Source: Planctomycetaceae bacterium
GTDB lineage: Bacteria > Planctomycetota > Planctomycetia > Pirellulales > Thermoguttaceae
Reading direction: 5' to 3'
Length of the DNA stretch: 64,000 nt
Assembly: GCA_012719125.1 (NCBI GenBank)
Contig: JAAYAY010000024.1
Coordinates: 118,440-182,439, forward strand
Positions 8,431-16,532 of this stretch are shown piece by piece. The position numbers and the translations under genes were made by a program. The notes under the pieces were generated by a model. It was not told the DNA's origin. It did not search any database and was given only the letters and a program-made list of their open reading frames with translations. Numbering within the stretch: position 1 is the stretch's first letter; the number at the start of each line of letters is the position of its first letter.

Positions 8431-9795
8431 ATGTCACGCCTGAACCGACGACAGTTTCTCGATACCACCAAGAATACGCTGCCCGCCGCGGCCGCGGGAC
8501 TGACCATCCTGGCCAACGCCAAATCGGCCCGGGCCTATGCCGCCAACGAGAAGATCATGCTCGCCGCCGTGGGATGCGGCGGCCGAAGCGGCGGGTTGAC
8601 CCAGGGATTCATCGAGCGGGGCGATTGCCAGTTCGCCTACGCCAGCGACCCCGACTCGGCTCGTGCCGAAGGCCGTGCCAAGACGATTGCCGAGGCCCAG
8701 GGTAGTGCCCCGCGCGTTGTCAAGGACTTCCGCGAAGCCCTCGACGACAAGTCGGTCGATGCGATCGTCAGCGCCACCCCCGACCATTGGCACGCCCTGT
8801 CGAGCGTCTGGGCCTGCCAGGCCGGCAAGGACGTCTACGTGGAGAAGCCGGCCACCCACAGTTGCTGGGAAGGCCAGAAGATGATCGAAGCGGCAAGGAA
8901 GTACGACCGCGTCGTGCAAGTCGGGACCCAGAACCGCAGTGCACCTTACAACATGGCGGCCAGGAAGTACATCGAAGACGGAAAACTCGGCGAAATCTAC
9001 ATGTGCCGCATCTACAACCAGAAGAGCTGGCCCAACCGCGATGCCGTGCCCGACAGCGATCCGCCGGCCGGATTCAACTGGGACATGTGGAACGGCCCGG
9101 CCCCCGAACACGCCTACAATGCCGGCTGGCACCGCTATTGGAACCACGTGTGGCGTTACTCGGGCGGCGACATCGCCAACGACGCCAGCCACCAGATCGA
9201 CCTGGCCCGCTGGCTCTGCGGCGTCACCTACCCGCAAAGCGCCTACTCGACCGGCGGGCGCTACGCCAGTCAAGGTGTGGCCGAAACGCCCGACACCCAG
9301 GTCGCGGTCTGGCAATTCGACAAGATGGTCATGACCTTCGAATTGACGCTCTACACGGCCTACATGCTCAAGACCGACCCCGTGGTCCGCGACACCGACA
9401 TGTTTCCCCTCTGGCCCCAGAACGCCACGCGCATCGAACTCTACGGGACGGAAGGCCTGATGCTTGTGGGCCGGCACGGCGGCGGCTGGCAGGTTTTCGA
9501 CCGGCCCAAGGACCGGCAGCCCGTCGTCAAAGACCAGATGTACGGCCGGTTCCCCGATCCGGAGCACAAGGAGAACTTCGTCCAGTGCATCCGCGATCGC
9601 AAGCGCCCCACCGCCGACGTCGAGGAAGGCCACCGCAGCGCCCTGTTGATCCACTACGCCAACATCAGCTACCGCCTCGGTGCCCAGAAGGTCGAGATCG
9701 ATCCGGCTACGGAAGAGATCAAGGGGAATCCGGCCGCCATGGAAATGTTCAAGCGGACCTATCGGGCGCCCTATGTGATTCCCGAGACAGTCTGA
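8431..9795 (+). CDS. Tat-exported Gfo/Idh/MocA family oxidoreductase
   Basis: 454 residues. A twin-arginine signal (NRRQFLDTTKN then an Ala-rich hydrophobic core) precedes the Rossmann fold, whose glycine motif is AAVGCGGRSGG near residue 48. The family signature EKPATHSCWEGQKMIEAA (Lys of EKP) follows near residue 144, and the C-terminal domain contains GGDIANDASHQIDLARWL, the His of which is typical for the catalytic site. Such enzymes are NAD(P)-dependent sugar or inositol dehydrogenases or glycosidase-like enzymes; which one is not visible. With the oxidoreductase at 6262 it forms a planctomycete-style export pair, although 270 bases separate them from one another. Confidence 0.9.
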   Translation: MSRLNRRQFLDTTKNTLPAAAAGLTILANAKSARAYAANEKIMLAAVGCGGRSGGLTQGFIERGDCQFAYASDPDSARAEGRAKTIAEAQGSAPRVVKDFREALDDKSVDAIVSATPDHWHALSSVWACQAGKDVYVEKPATHSCWEGQKMIEAARKYDRVVQVGTQNRSAPYNMAARKYIEDGKLGEIYMCRIYNQKSWPNRDAVPDSDPPAGFNWDMWNGPAPEHAYNAGWHRYWNHVWRYSGGDIANDASHQIDLARWLCGVTYPQSAYSTGGRYASQGVAETPDTQVAVWQFDKMVMTFELTLYTAYMLKTDPVVRDTDMFPLWPQNATRIELYGTEGLMLVGRHGGGWQVFDRPKDRQPVVKDQMYGRFPDPEHKENFVQCIRDRKRPTADVEEGHRSALLIHYANISYRLGAQKVEIDPATEEIKGNPAAMEMFKRTYRAPYVIPETV

Positions 9796-9806
9796 ATCTG
9801 AATCGC

Positions 9807-9897
9807 GAATGACGCAAGCCAAGTGACGAAGGAATGATTGAAGTCTGAATGACGAAGGCGTGAGACACGCCGTCTCGTCACTTGGATTCGGTCATTC
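9807..9897. repeat. GAATGACG inverted repeat with inner hairpin
   Basis: Arms 9807-9829 and 9875-9897 are reverse complements at 20 of 23 positions; between them lie a further GAATGACGAAG copy and a perfect hairpin GGCGTG-AGA-CACGCC (9857-9871). It is placed between the converging ends of the genes at 8431 and 9925, so it may also act as a transcription barrier, though it lacks a T-run. Confidence 0.7.
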
Positions 9898-9924
9898 CTT
9901 TGTCATTTTCTCCGTTTCCATCCC

Positions 9925-10536
9925 TCACTGGCTGGCCTTTCTGCGAGACTCTGTTTCCTCCGACTCGAGACACGCCTCGATCTTGACGTTTGGCAGCAAC
10001 TGCTTCAACGTCTCGATTTTCGCGTCGGGCATGACCTGTTCAAAACGTACTTCTTTCAGGCATGGGAGCTCGGCGAGCGATCGCATTGACTCGTCTGAGA
10101 TCCCGGTCACCTCGAATCCCAGCCATTCAATCCTCGGCATGCTCCGGACCGCGACCATCACGTTATCGGCGCTGCTACAATCGTAGAAGAAGATCCTGGT
10201 GACGTTGGGAAACTCGCGGACTCGTCGAAACCTGGGATCGCCTAGATCGGCCATGATGAAGTCGATTGACGTCACCGTCCCGCGACAGGTGGAGTCGTCG
10301 AGCAGCATCTCCACCAACGTGCCGTCGCTGATGCCAACGTTGGTCGTCCCCGATCGGACGTAAGCTATCTGTTCCTCACGGCGGTCCTGCTGACGTCGTT
10401 CCCATTCTGCCTGATCGTACTTGATTTTCAGCGAGATTGCGAAGACGAGAAGCGCTGCAAGCAGCGCCGCTGCGCCCAGCAGGATCAAGCAGCCATACCA
10501 CGCCTTGGGCTGTGTCGCGGGATCGTCACTTGCCAT
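9925..10536 (-). CDS. Membrane-anchored leucine-rich-like protein
   Basis: 203 residues. The start is ATG 10536, chosen because a GGGGAAG ribosome site lies right after the stop of the upstream gene, with an 11-base gap; the longer frame to 10683 would begin inside that gene. A single membrane helix (about residues 13-36) follows a short N-terminus. The rest contains degenerate leucine-rich repeats (FPNVTRIFFYDCS, MPRIEWLGFEVTG, LPCLKEVRFEQVM) with spacing of about 24. It is probably cotranscribed with the pentapeptide-repeat NTPase. No known function. Confidence 0.72.
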   Translation of the reverse strand: MASDDPATQPKAWYGCLILLGAAALLAALLVFAISLKIKYDQAEWERRQQDRREEQIAYVRSGTTNVGISDGTLVEMLLDDSTCRGTVTSIDFIMADLGDPRFRRVREFPNVTRIFFYDCSSADNVMVAVRSMPRIEWLGFEVTGISDESMRSLAELPCLKEVRFEQVMPDAKIETLKQLLPNVKIEACLESEETESRRKASQ

Positions 10537-10547
10537 GCTGCTTCCCC

Positions 10548-12485
10548 TCACTGCCGTTCGCTCAAGATCGCCCCGCACTTGCGGAAATGTTCGAGCTGAT
10601 CCGCATCGTACTTCGCCCCGCGTAGATCGACCAGGTAGAAGTCGACGCCGTCGACCTTCGCCCCGCGCAAATCGGCGCCGCACAGATTCGCCTTGCGGAT
10701 CTGCTCCGGGGGGCAGAACGACTGCTGGTCGAATTCGTCCGTATAGAACCCGGTTCGAGTACCTTCGGAAGCCAAGGGGCTGCCGACCAGGCCGCTACGG
10801 GAGGAACCCAAGTGGAAAACGGCCCCGTGCAGATCGGCGCCGCGCAGATCGACTCCTTCCCACTGCACGTCGGCCAGGCCGGCGCCTCGAAGCGTTGCCT
10901 TGCGGAACGAGCAACCCTCCGCCTTGCTTCCGGAAAACAGGGCTTGGGCAAGCCCGGCATCGCGGAATTCGACGTTCACGAGACGCAAGCCTTCCAGGTC
11001 GCAGTCCCGCATGTCCGCCCCGACAAGCCGGGTTCGATCCAGCAGGGCGCTACGCAGATCCACCTCGCGAAGGTCCGCTCCTTCGAGATTCGTTCCCGTG
11101 AAATCAGCCGCAGCCACCAGCGCCCCGCGGAGCGTTGCATGACGCATCACGGCGTCTGCCAAACAGGCCCCCCTCAGATCGGCGCCTTTCAGAACGGCCC
11201 TCGTCAGATCGGCCCCCGCAAGCCTCGCACGGCACAGCCGGGCATAATCCAGTTCTGCCCCACGAAGGTTTGATCCGGAGAGGTTGGCGCCTGTAAAATG
11301 GGCGTACCGTGCCACAATCCTCACCAGGGAAGCATCCGTGATGGATGCTCCGACAAACCTGGCACAGATGGCCTGGACACGGTCGAGCCGCCCACCGTCG
11401 AGACGACTCTGGCTCAGGTCTGCATCCTTGATTTGCATGTCGCGCAGGTCGATCTTCTCCCATTTGGCCCCACGAAAGGAACCGTGAGTCAGACGCAGTG
11501 CCAGGCGACGCTCCGGTTTCCAGCCGTCTCCGAAGATATGGCGGATACTCGCCGCCATCGCGTGCAGATGGAATTCGTCACTCGACAGGATCTCGTCCAA
11601 TCGGGCCAATGCCTCTCGCGAATCGGCAATCCATTTCGCGGTTATGCTGAGGACCTCTTCGGGGAAGATGGGGCGAGGCGGCATCGCCTTGCGCTGAGAG
11701 CCCAGCACCTTCCCGGCGCGCGCCAGGAACGAATTGTCGGTCGCCAGAAACGGATCGCCCTTCTTCGAAGTCCTCAGCCACCAGGCCAGATAATCGACTC
11801 GCAGAAGCGTCATCACTCGACCAAGGCTCGCCAGCCGCACCGTTTCCTCGTCGCAACCTGCCAGACAGCGCTGGAGCCTTCTCGGAGCGACATTCAGAAA
11901 CATGGACGAAAGGACGGCAACGCAGAACTCCTCCAATCGCCGGCGTTTCTTCTCCCTGGGCAAGAGCTGCACCACTCGCCGCCACAGGGCATCGTCGATC
12001 GTCTCAATCGACGCATCGCAGGCCATGGCATCGAGGACCGTCCGCCACAAGGTTGGGCTGTCGCCGAGATCCGAAGCATTACCTGTCGCAGCGAGCCGCG
12101 TGATGACCGAGCGGCATTGAGCGGGATAGGCTGCCAGAAGGTATTCGATTCGCTCATCGGCCCCCCATCCCGCCAAGGCGAAGCAATGGCCCGCCGCACG
12201 GCCGTCCCGCGGAGCGTGGGTGCAGATTACCCATCCATCCCGTTTCGCGGCCTCGATTCCGGCGGGCTCGGCGTCGTCGAGCCAGGCAATCCCGTGTTGT
12301 GCCGGCGCCACGGCCGCCAGGTGCCGCAGGGCGGTGGTCTTCCCCGTACCGCAACCGCCCACAATCTCGATCGCTCCGTTCGGTCTGCCCTCCATGCAAC
12401 GCAGCACTTCGCCGATCGGGAGGGCATCCCCCGTCTCCGGCCAGATGACCCGGGGAGTAACCGGCGCAAGCTCGGGTTCGATCAT
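10548..12485 (-). CDS. P-loop NTPase fused to pentapeptide repeats
   Basis: 645 residues. Walker A reads GGCGTGKTT (residues 43-51) and a Walker B-like IAWLDD is at 66-71, giving an N-terminal NTPase of about 250 residues of the AAA/STAND kind. From about residue 330 to the C-terminus come pentapeptide repeats of A(D/N)LxG type (for example LAGADLTRAVLKGADLRGA), about 50 units with a short break near 560. Pentapeptide repeats form a right-handed beta-helix that can mimic DNA or act as a scaffold; fused to an NTPase it could be a signalling or sensor protein. The partner at 9925 follows after 11 bases. The role is unknown. Confidence 0.8.
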   Translation of the reverse strand: MIEPELAPVTPRVIWPETGDALPIGEVLRCMEGRPNGAIEIVGGCGTGKTTALRHLAAVAPAQHGIAWLDDAEPAGIEAAKRDGWVICTHAPRDGRAAGHCFALAGWGADERIEYLLAAYPAQCRSVITRLAATGNASDLGDSPTLWRTVLDAMACDASIETIDDALWRRVVQLLPREKKRRRLEEFCVAVLSSMFLNVAPRRLQRCLAGCDEETVRLASLGRVMTLLRVDYLAWWLRTSKKGDPFLATDNSFLARAGKVLGSQRKAMPPRPIFPEEVLSITAKWIADSREALARLDEILSSDEFHLHAMAASIRHIFGDGWKPERRLALRLTHGSFRGAKWEKIDLRDMQIKDADLSQSRLDGGRLDRVQAICARFVGASITDASLVRIVARYAHFTGANLSGSNLRGAELDYARLCRARLAGADLTRAVLKGADLRGACLADAVMRHATLRGALVAAADFTGTNLEGADLREVDLRSALLDRTRLVGADMRDCDLEGLRLVNVEFRDAGLAQALFSGSKAEGCSFRKATLRGAGLADVQWEGVDLRGADLHGAVFHLGSSRSGLVGSPLASEGTRTGFYTDEFDQQSFCPPEQIRKANLCGADLRGAKVDGVDFYLVDLRGAKYDADQLEHFRKCGAILSERQ

Positions 12486-12580
12486 GACGGGCCTCCGCTG
12501 GACGACGAGCGCTGGCAGAGCGGCGTTGAACGCGCCCGTATTCTACCCAGTTGAAAGCCGATGCGAAACAGCCAATGAAG

Positions 12581-12649
12581 CGTTTAACGCCCAGCCGAAG
12601 GCGCCGGCAGGAACGGAAAAAGCCGGCGCCTTCGGCTGGGCGTTAAACG
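12581..12649. repeat. Perfect inverted repeat bounded by CGTTTAAC (copy 1)
   Basis: Arms 12581-12608 and 12622-12649 are perfect 28-base reverse complements with a 13-base loop. The outer ends are CGTTTAAC/GTTAAACG, the inner core GCCGAAGGCGCCGGC is GC-rich. A second element with the same outer ends is at 50593-50687. It sits between two minus-strand genes and could fold as a strong transcript hairpin, but no T-run follows. Confidence 0.85.
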
Positions 12650-12665
12650 AATTCTCGCATAAGGC

Positions 12666-13994
12666 TCAGGGCATCTCCCCTGTCGCCTCAATCTCCCCCC
12701 TCAACATCCGCCCAATCCGACCGGCGAGCCGGAGATAGTGATCCGAAGGCAGTCCCTCATACGTGACAAACGGGCTCTCCCCCACCGGCGGATCGTTCGT
12801 GCACTTGAAAATGGCCGTCCCCTCGTCGATCTCGTCGAACATGGCCACGTAGAGCATCTTCGCGCCGGCCTGATAGTCGGCAACCGCCTGCGACCAGAGA
12901 AACTCGCCCTTGAGCCGGGGGATCTGGTTGAGCGGGGCCGACTCGCCCCGGGCGACGTGCATGTTATGCCAACTGAATCCGGGAAATACCACGGGCAGAT
13001 AGTCCAGGCCCACCTCCGTGCACCAGGCTAGGTCCGGCCTAACCCATTCCTCGGCATGACGGCGTGCAGCTTGTGGCGTGTGATAGCGGCCTACGGTCCA
13101 GGGGCTCACAATGTCGGCCTTGCGAATGATGTCGTGGAGCTTCTCGTCCTTCAGGGCGTCGCGAGTAAGAGTCCGCCAGCCCGTGGGAACCCCCACCATG
13201 ACCGTGTTATTACCGTACTCGGGATCGTCCTTCAGGAACCGAACGAGCCGTTCGCATTCGCCGAGCGTGTAGCGGCGCCCGTCGTTGAACCCAATCCCCC
13301 AAACCGCCACCACGGGCCGGCCCGCATGATGCAGATAGGCCGGGTCGCTGCGGATCTCCATCCGGTCGACCAGGTTCCGCCAGTCGTCCATGACCACCCG
13401 CTCGATGTCGCCTTCCCGCAGTCCGGAGAGATCGTACATCATGGCCCACGTTCGGCCGGTGCGGTTGGCGCCCTCGCGGACGTTGTCGGTGATCACGTTG
13501 CGGTGGTTCAGGTTCGACGCCGAACGGAGCGACGCTCCAAACCGCTGCAGGAACACTCCGTCGATACCGTAGTCGGCCATCCACTCGAAATGCCGCAGGA
13601 CGGTCTTCTTGTTGTAGGGACTGAACAGTTCGGCCGGACGCCCGTCGGCATGCTTGAAGGCCGTCGTGTACCGCTCGTCGGCGTCCAACTCCGAAACGTC
13701 GGGCCACAGATCGAACGTGCAGCTACCCGGCCGAAGTCCGCCACGGCCCGCATAGTGACGCCACCCGAGCCCCGCCCCGTCCCCCTCCGCAGCAAACCAG
13801 CCCTGGTATCCGCACATCACCTTCCCATGCAGTGTCGACGTATCGACCGCCGATACTTGGGGCCCAGCATACGGCCTCATCTGCTCGATAACCGCCTCGC
13901 GAGTCATTTCGTCAGGCGGAGCAGCCGAGACAAAAGCGATCTGCAGGAGCACCGTAAACAGGAGAGATCTGGGGGTCTGGACAAAGCGGGTCAT
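12666..13994 (-). CDS. Exported glycoside hydrolase family 71/99-like protein
   Basis: 442 residues from ATG 13994, which places a signal peptide at the N-terminus (LLFTVLLQIAFVSA, cleavage near residue 25); the longer frame from 14039 adds 15 residues without a ribosome site. The body resembles GH71/99-like proteins common in planctomycetes and Bacteroidetes: KVMCGYQGWF near residue 60, then HFEWMADYGIDGVFLQRFG, the VVAVWGIGF strand, and near the C-terminus AKMLYVAMFDEIDEGTAIFK, whose acidic residues are likely in the catalytic or binding site. GH99 enzymes act on alpha-mannans; the substrate here is not known. Confidence 0.8.
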   Translation of the reverse strand: MTRFVQTPRSLLFTVLLQIAFVSAAPPDEMTREAVIEQMRPYAGPQVSAVDTSTLHGKVMCGYQGWFAAEGDGAGLGWRHYAGRGGLRPGSCTFDLWPDVSELDADERYTTAFKHADGRPAELFSPYNKKTVLRHFEWMADYGIDGVFLQRFGASLRSASNLNHRNVITDNVREGANRTGRTWAMMYDLSGLREGDIERVVMDDWRNLVDRMEIRSDPAYLHHAGRPVVAVWGIGFNDGRRYTLGECERLVRFLKDDPEYGNNTVMVGVPTGWRTLTRDALKDEKLHDIIRKADIVSPWTVGRYHTPQAARRHAEEWVRPDLAWCTEVGLDYLPVVFPGFSWHNMHVARGESAPLNQIPRLKGEFLWSQAVADYQAGAKMLYVAMFDEIDEGTAIFKCTNDPPVGESPFVTYEGLPSDHYLRLAGRIGRMLRGEIEATGEMP

Positions 13995-14304
13995 AGGGAC
14001 AATAAATCTTGGCAAGCAATGCAGGTGCCGGGAACACAATACAACCTATTGAGAAACAGCAACTTGTGGCAACTCCACATTGCCCCACATTCACCTAGAA
14101 GAAGCCACTTTCCCTAGACTACCGAGCCCACCGCTCACCCACAACCACCTCTCCCTCCTCCAATCTCACAGCCCAAGGCTCACAGCTCAACAACTGACCT
14201 TGAGTCGCCGCCCATTTTTGGCTACAAGTCCGCGGTTTGCTTAGTCTTACGAAGTTCCACGCCGGGCCGGTTGGCTCGGCGAAACTCGCACGGAGGTTGC
14301 TTCC
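13995..14304. other. Intergenic region upstream of SH3-domain gene
   Basis: Divergent gap of 310 bases. Bases 14140-14195 are a C/T-rich run with repeated CACAGC words and no structure. A possible promoter for the gene at 14305 is listed separately. A GGAGG ribosome site at about 14291 precedes that gene. Confidence 0.35.
14200..14228 (+). promoter_or_regulatory. Possible sigma70-type promoter
   Basis: TTGAGT (14200-14205) and TACAAG (14223-14228) are separated by 17 bases, 76 bases upstream of the SH3-domain gene start. The match is partial (4 of 6 in each box), so this is only a suggestion. Confidence 0.25.
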
Positions 14305-15840
14305 ATGCGTTTTGGGCTATCGATCGTTTCCCTTCCGATCGTCCTTTGCGGCTCGCTGGTTACAGTCGGCGCGGACCGCCAGATGCCCTACAAGGCCTAC
14401 GTGGTATCGGACGGTACCTACGTCCGTTCCGGGCCAGGAAAAAACTACTATCCGACGACGAAACTGCCGCTCGGTGCCGAGGTGGAAGTCTACCGCCACG
14501 ACCCCGGCGGCTGGTACGCCATCCGGCCGCCTCAAGACAGCTTCGCCTGGGTTGCGGCCCGATACGTGGAGGTGGGCGACGACGGACTGGGCACGATCAC
14601 GGGCGACCAGGTTGCCGCCCGCGTGGGCAGCGACTTCAGCGACATTCGCGACGTGATCCAAGTCCGGCTGCACGAGGGCGAGGTCGTCGAGATCCTCGGC
14701 GAGAAGCAATTCACCGGCAGTTCCGAAGCCGGCCGCTGGTACCGCATCGCTCCCCCCTCGGGCGAGTTTCGCTGGGTCTTCGGGCGGATGGTCGATCCGG
14801 ACTACATGACCTCCGGCGTCCGCGAGGCGCCGGGCAACACGAGCCCCCTGCTTATTCCACCCCAATCGAAAGCTCCCCTGGAAGAAGTGGCGAAGGACGA
14901 TTTGGAGGAACCTGCTCGTCTCAGCGACCTCAACGTGCGTCCGAGTTCCGCTGATGAGACGGATGTCGCAGTCATCGAACCGGCGGTCCTGGACCTGAGC
15001 GAGGAGCGGATCGGCCGATCGAAGCCGGAGTCCGGATCGGAGTCCCAAGACGCCGCCTGGGTCGCCGCTGACAGCGGTGCCACGGAACCAGCCGCTCCCA
15101 AGCCGATTCGCCCGGAGCGCGTGGCTGCCCACGAAGAGGTGGTGGAGGCCGCCGCGGATTCCGGCTCAGAAACCGCCAAGAAATCGCTCGGTTACGTCTC
15201 CCCGCGGATTCCCGAACTCAATGAGCCGGAGGAATTGGAATCGCCTGCACCGCGATCGGTCGATCGTCCGCTCTTGCCCTTCAACGAAGCCCTCGAGCGG
15301 CTCGACCTCGATCTGGCCCGGATGCTGGTGGAGGAGCCCACGGTGTGGTCCTTCACTGAACTGGAAATCCAGGCCCAGTCCCTGCTCGAACGAGCCCAGA
15401 CCGCCCTGGAACGAGGCAAGGTCCGCCTGTTGATGAAGAAGATCTCTCAATCGAACGACGTCAAACAACGCTACGCCAAGTTCGTTGATTCGGAAGTCCA
15501 ACTCGACCGCCGCGAGGAGCGGCTCACCGATCTCCGCGAAGAATCGGCAACGGGCGACGACGCGACTGCGGCGACGGGCCAAGACCACGTGACAAAACGA
15601 TACGACGGCTACGGCCGCCTGGGACGAGTCGTCACCTCCGAAAGCGACGCCCCCAAATTCGCCCTGGTCGATGAAACCGACAAGGTAACCTGTTACGTCA
15701 CGCCGGCCCCCGGCGTCAACCTCGACCACTACGTGGGCAGCCGGGTGGGCGTGGTGGGCACTTTGGGCTACATCCCCAAACGCCAGGCTCGCCACGTGAC
15801 GGCTAAGCACGTGACGCCCCTCGAAACCGCCTCACGATAA
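14305..15840 (+). CDS. Exported protein with two bacterial SH3 domains
   Basis: 511 residues with a GGAGG ribosome site and a signal peptide ending near residue 25 (TVGADRQ). Residues 30-90 and 95-170 are two SH3b modules (YVRSGPGKNYYPTTKLPLG in the first; RWYRIAPPSGEFRWVFGR in the second), which usually bind peptidoglycan or cell-wall peptides. Residues 200-320 are acidic, low-complexity and probably disordered; 330-430 is predominantly helical with coiled-coil character (ELEIQAQSLLERAQTALE). The last 80 residues (from GYGRLGRVV) look like a small beta-barrel of OB type. Likely periplasmic. The CYTH gene follows after 9 bases, so the two are probably one transcript. Confidence 0.75.
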   Translation: MRFGLSIVSLPIVLCGSLVTVGADRQMPYKAYVVSDGTYVRSGPGKNYYPTTKLPLGAEVEVYRHDPGGWYAIRPPQDSFAWVAARYVEVGDDGLGTITGDQVAARVGSDFSDIRDVIQVRLHEGEVVEILGEKQFTGSSEAGRWYRIAPPSGEFRWVFGRMVDPDYMTSGVREAPGNTSPLLIPPQSKAPLEEVAKDDLEEPARLSDLNVRPSSADETDVAVIEPAVLDLSEERIGRSKPESGSESQDAAWVAADSGATEPAAPKPIRPERVAAHEEVVEAAADSGSETAKKSLGYVSPRIPELNEPEELESPAPRSVDRPLLPFNEALERLDLDLARMLVEEPTVWSFTELEIQAQSLLERAQTALERGKVRLLMKKISQSNDVKQRYAKFVDSEVQLDRREERLTDLREESATGDDATAATGQDHVTKRYDGYGRLGRVVTSESDAPKFALVDETDKVTCYVTPAPGVNLDHYVGSRVGVVGTLGYIPKRQARHVTAKHVTPLETASR

Positions 15841-15849
15841 CCGCCCGCC

Positions 15850-16359
15850 GTGCGCAACATCGAACTGAAAGCCCGGCTGACGGACCTTGCGGCCGCTCGC
15901 GAAACGGCCCGCTCCATCGCCACCAAAGAGATCGGCCTGCAAGTGCAGACCGACACCTACTTCCACTGCCCGAACGGCCGGCTTAAGCTGCGGCAGATCG
16001 AACACGCGCCCGCCCATCTGGTCTGGTACGCTCGTCCCGACACGGAAGGCCCGAAGGCCAGCGACTATCGGCTCGTGCCGGTGGCCAATCCCGAAACGCT
16101 CAAGGCGGCCCTCTCCGACGCGTACGGCATCTGGTGCGTGGTCCGTAAGCACCGCGAGATCTTTCTCTACCACAACGTGCGGATCCATCTGGACGAAGTC
16201 GAAGGGCTTGGCACCTTCCTCGAATTCGAGGCCGTCCTTGGGGGCGACGTCGACGACCGGCAGGGGCACGCTCAACTGGCCGAACTCCGCCGGCAGTTCT
16301 CCATCTCAGACACCGACCTCCTGGCGGTTTCCTACAGCGATCTCCTGTCGGAAACCTGA
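15850..16359 (+). CDS. CYTH domain protein (CyaB/triphosphatase-like)
   Basis: 169 residues from GTG 15850. The N-terminal RNIELKAR is the CyaB-type variant of the ExExK signature of CYTH enzymes. Further tunnel residues are recognisable: DTYFHCPNGRLKLRQ, LVWYARPD, the KHREIFLYHNVRIHLDEVE strand pair and GTFLEFEAV near the C-terminus. CYTH proteins bind triphosphates with a metal ion and act as adenylate cyclases, thiamine triphosphatases or inorganic triphosphatases; the present sequence does not decide which. It is cytosolic and starts 9 bases after the SH3-domain gene. Confidence 0.85.
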   Translation: MRNIELKARLTDLAAARETARSIATKEIGLQVQTDTYFHCPNGRLKLRQIEHAPAHLVWYARPDTEGPKASDYRLVPVANPETLKAALSDAYGIWCVVRKHREIFLYHNVRIHLDEVEGLGTFLEFEAVLGGDVDDRQGHAQLAELRRQFSISDTDLLAVSYSDLLSET

Positions 16360-16440
16360 GTGCCCAACGCCCCCCTCTTTAGAGTCAAGGCTGTAAGTGC
16401 CTTCACAGTAGTCGGTTGCGCTGTCGCCCCACTCAGGCGA

Positions 16441-16469
16441 TTGTCGCTCTTCCGTCTGATTGATAGAGT
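16441..16469 (+). promoter_or_regulatory. Possible promoter of citrate synthase gene
   Basis: TTGTCG (16441-16446) and TAGAGT (16464-16469) with a 17-base spacer lie about 63 bases upstream of the citrate synthase start. Each box has four matches to consensus. Support is weak. Confidence 0.28.
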
Positions 16470-16532
16470 GAACCAGCACAAAAACCGAGACGTTGAATGC
16501 CACAAAACAGTGGCCGACTGCAAGGAGTCCCC

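Noticed and set aside
8434..9822. 462-codon open frame antisense to the Gfo/Idh/MocA gene
   Set aside because: High-GC DNA keeps the opposite frame open; the plus-strand protein has a Tat signal, Rossmann motif and EKP signature, while the antisense product shows no domain and is rich in Val/Gly/Asp as expected of a shadow.
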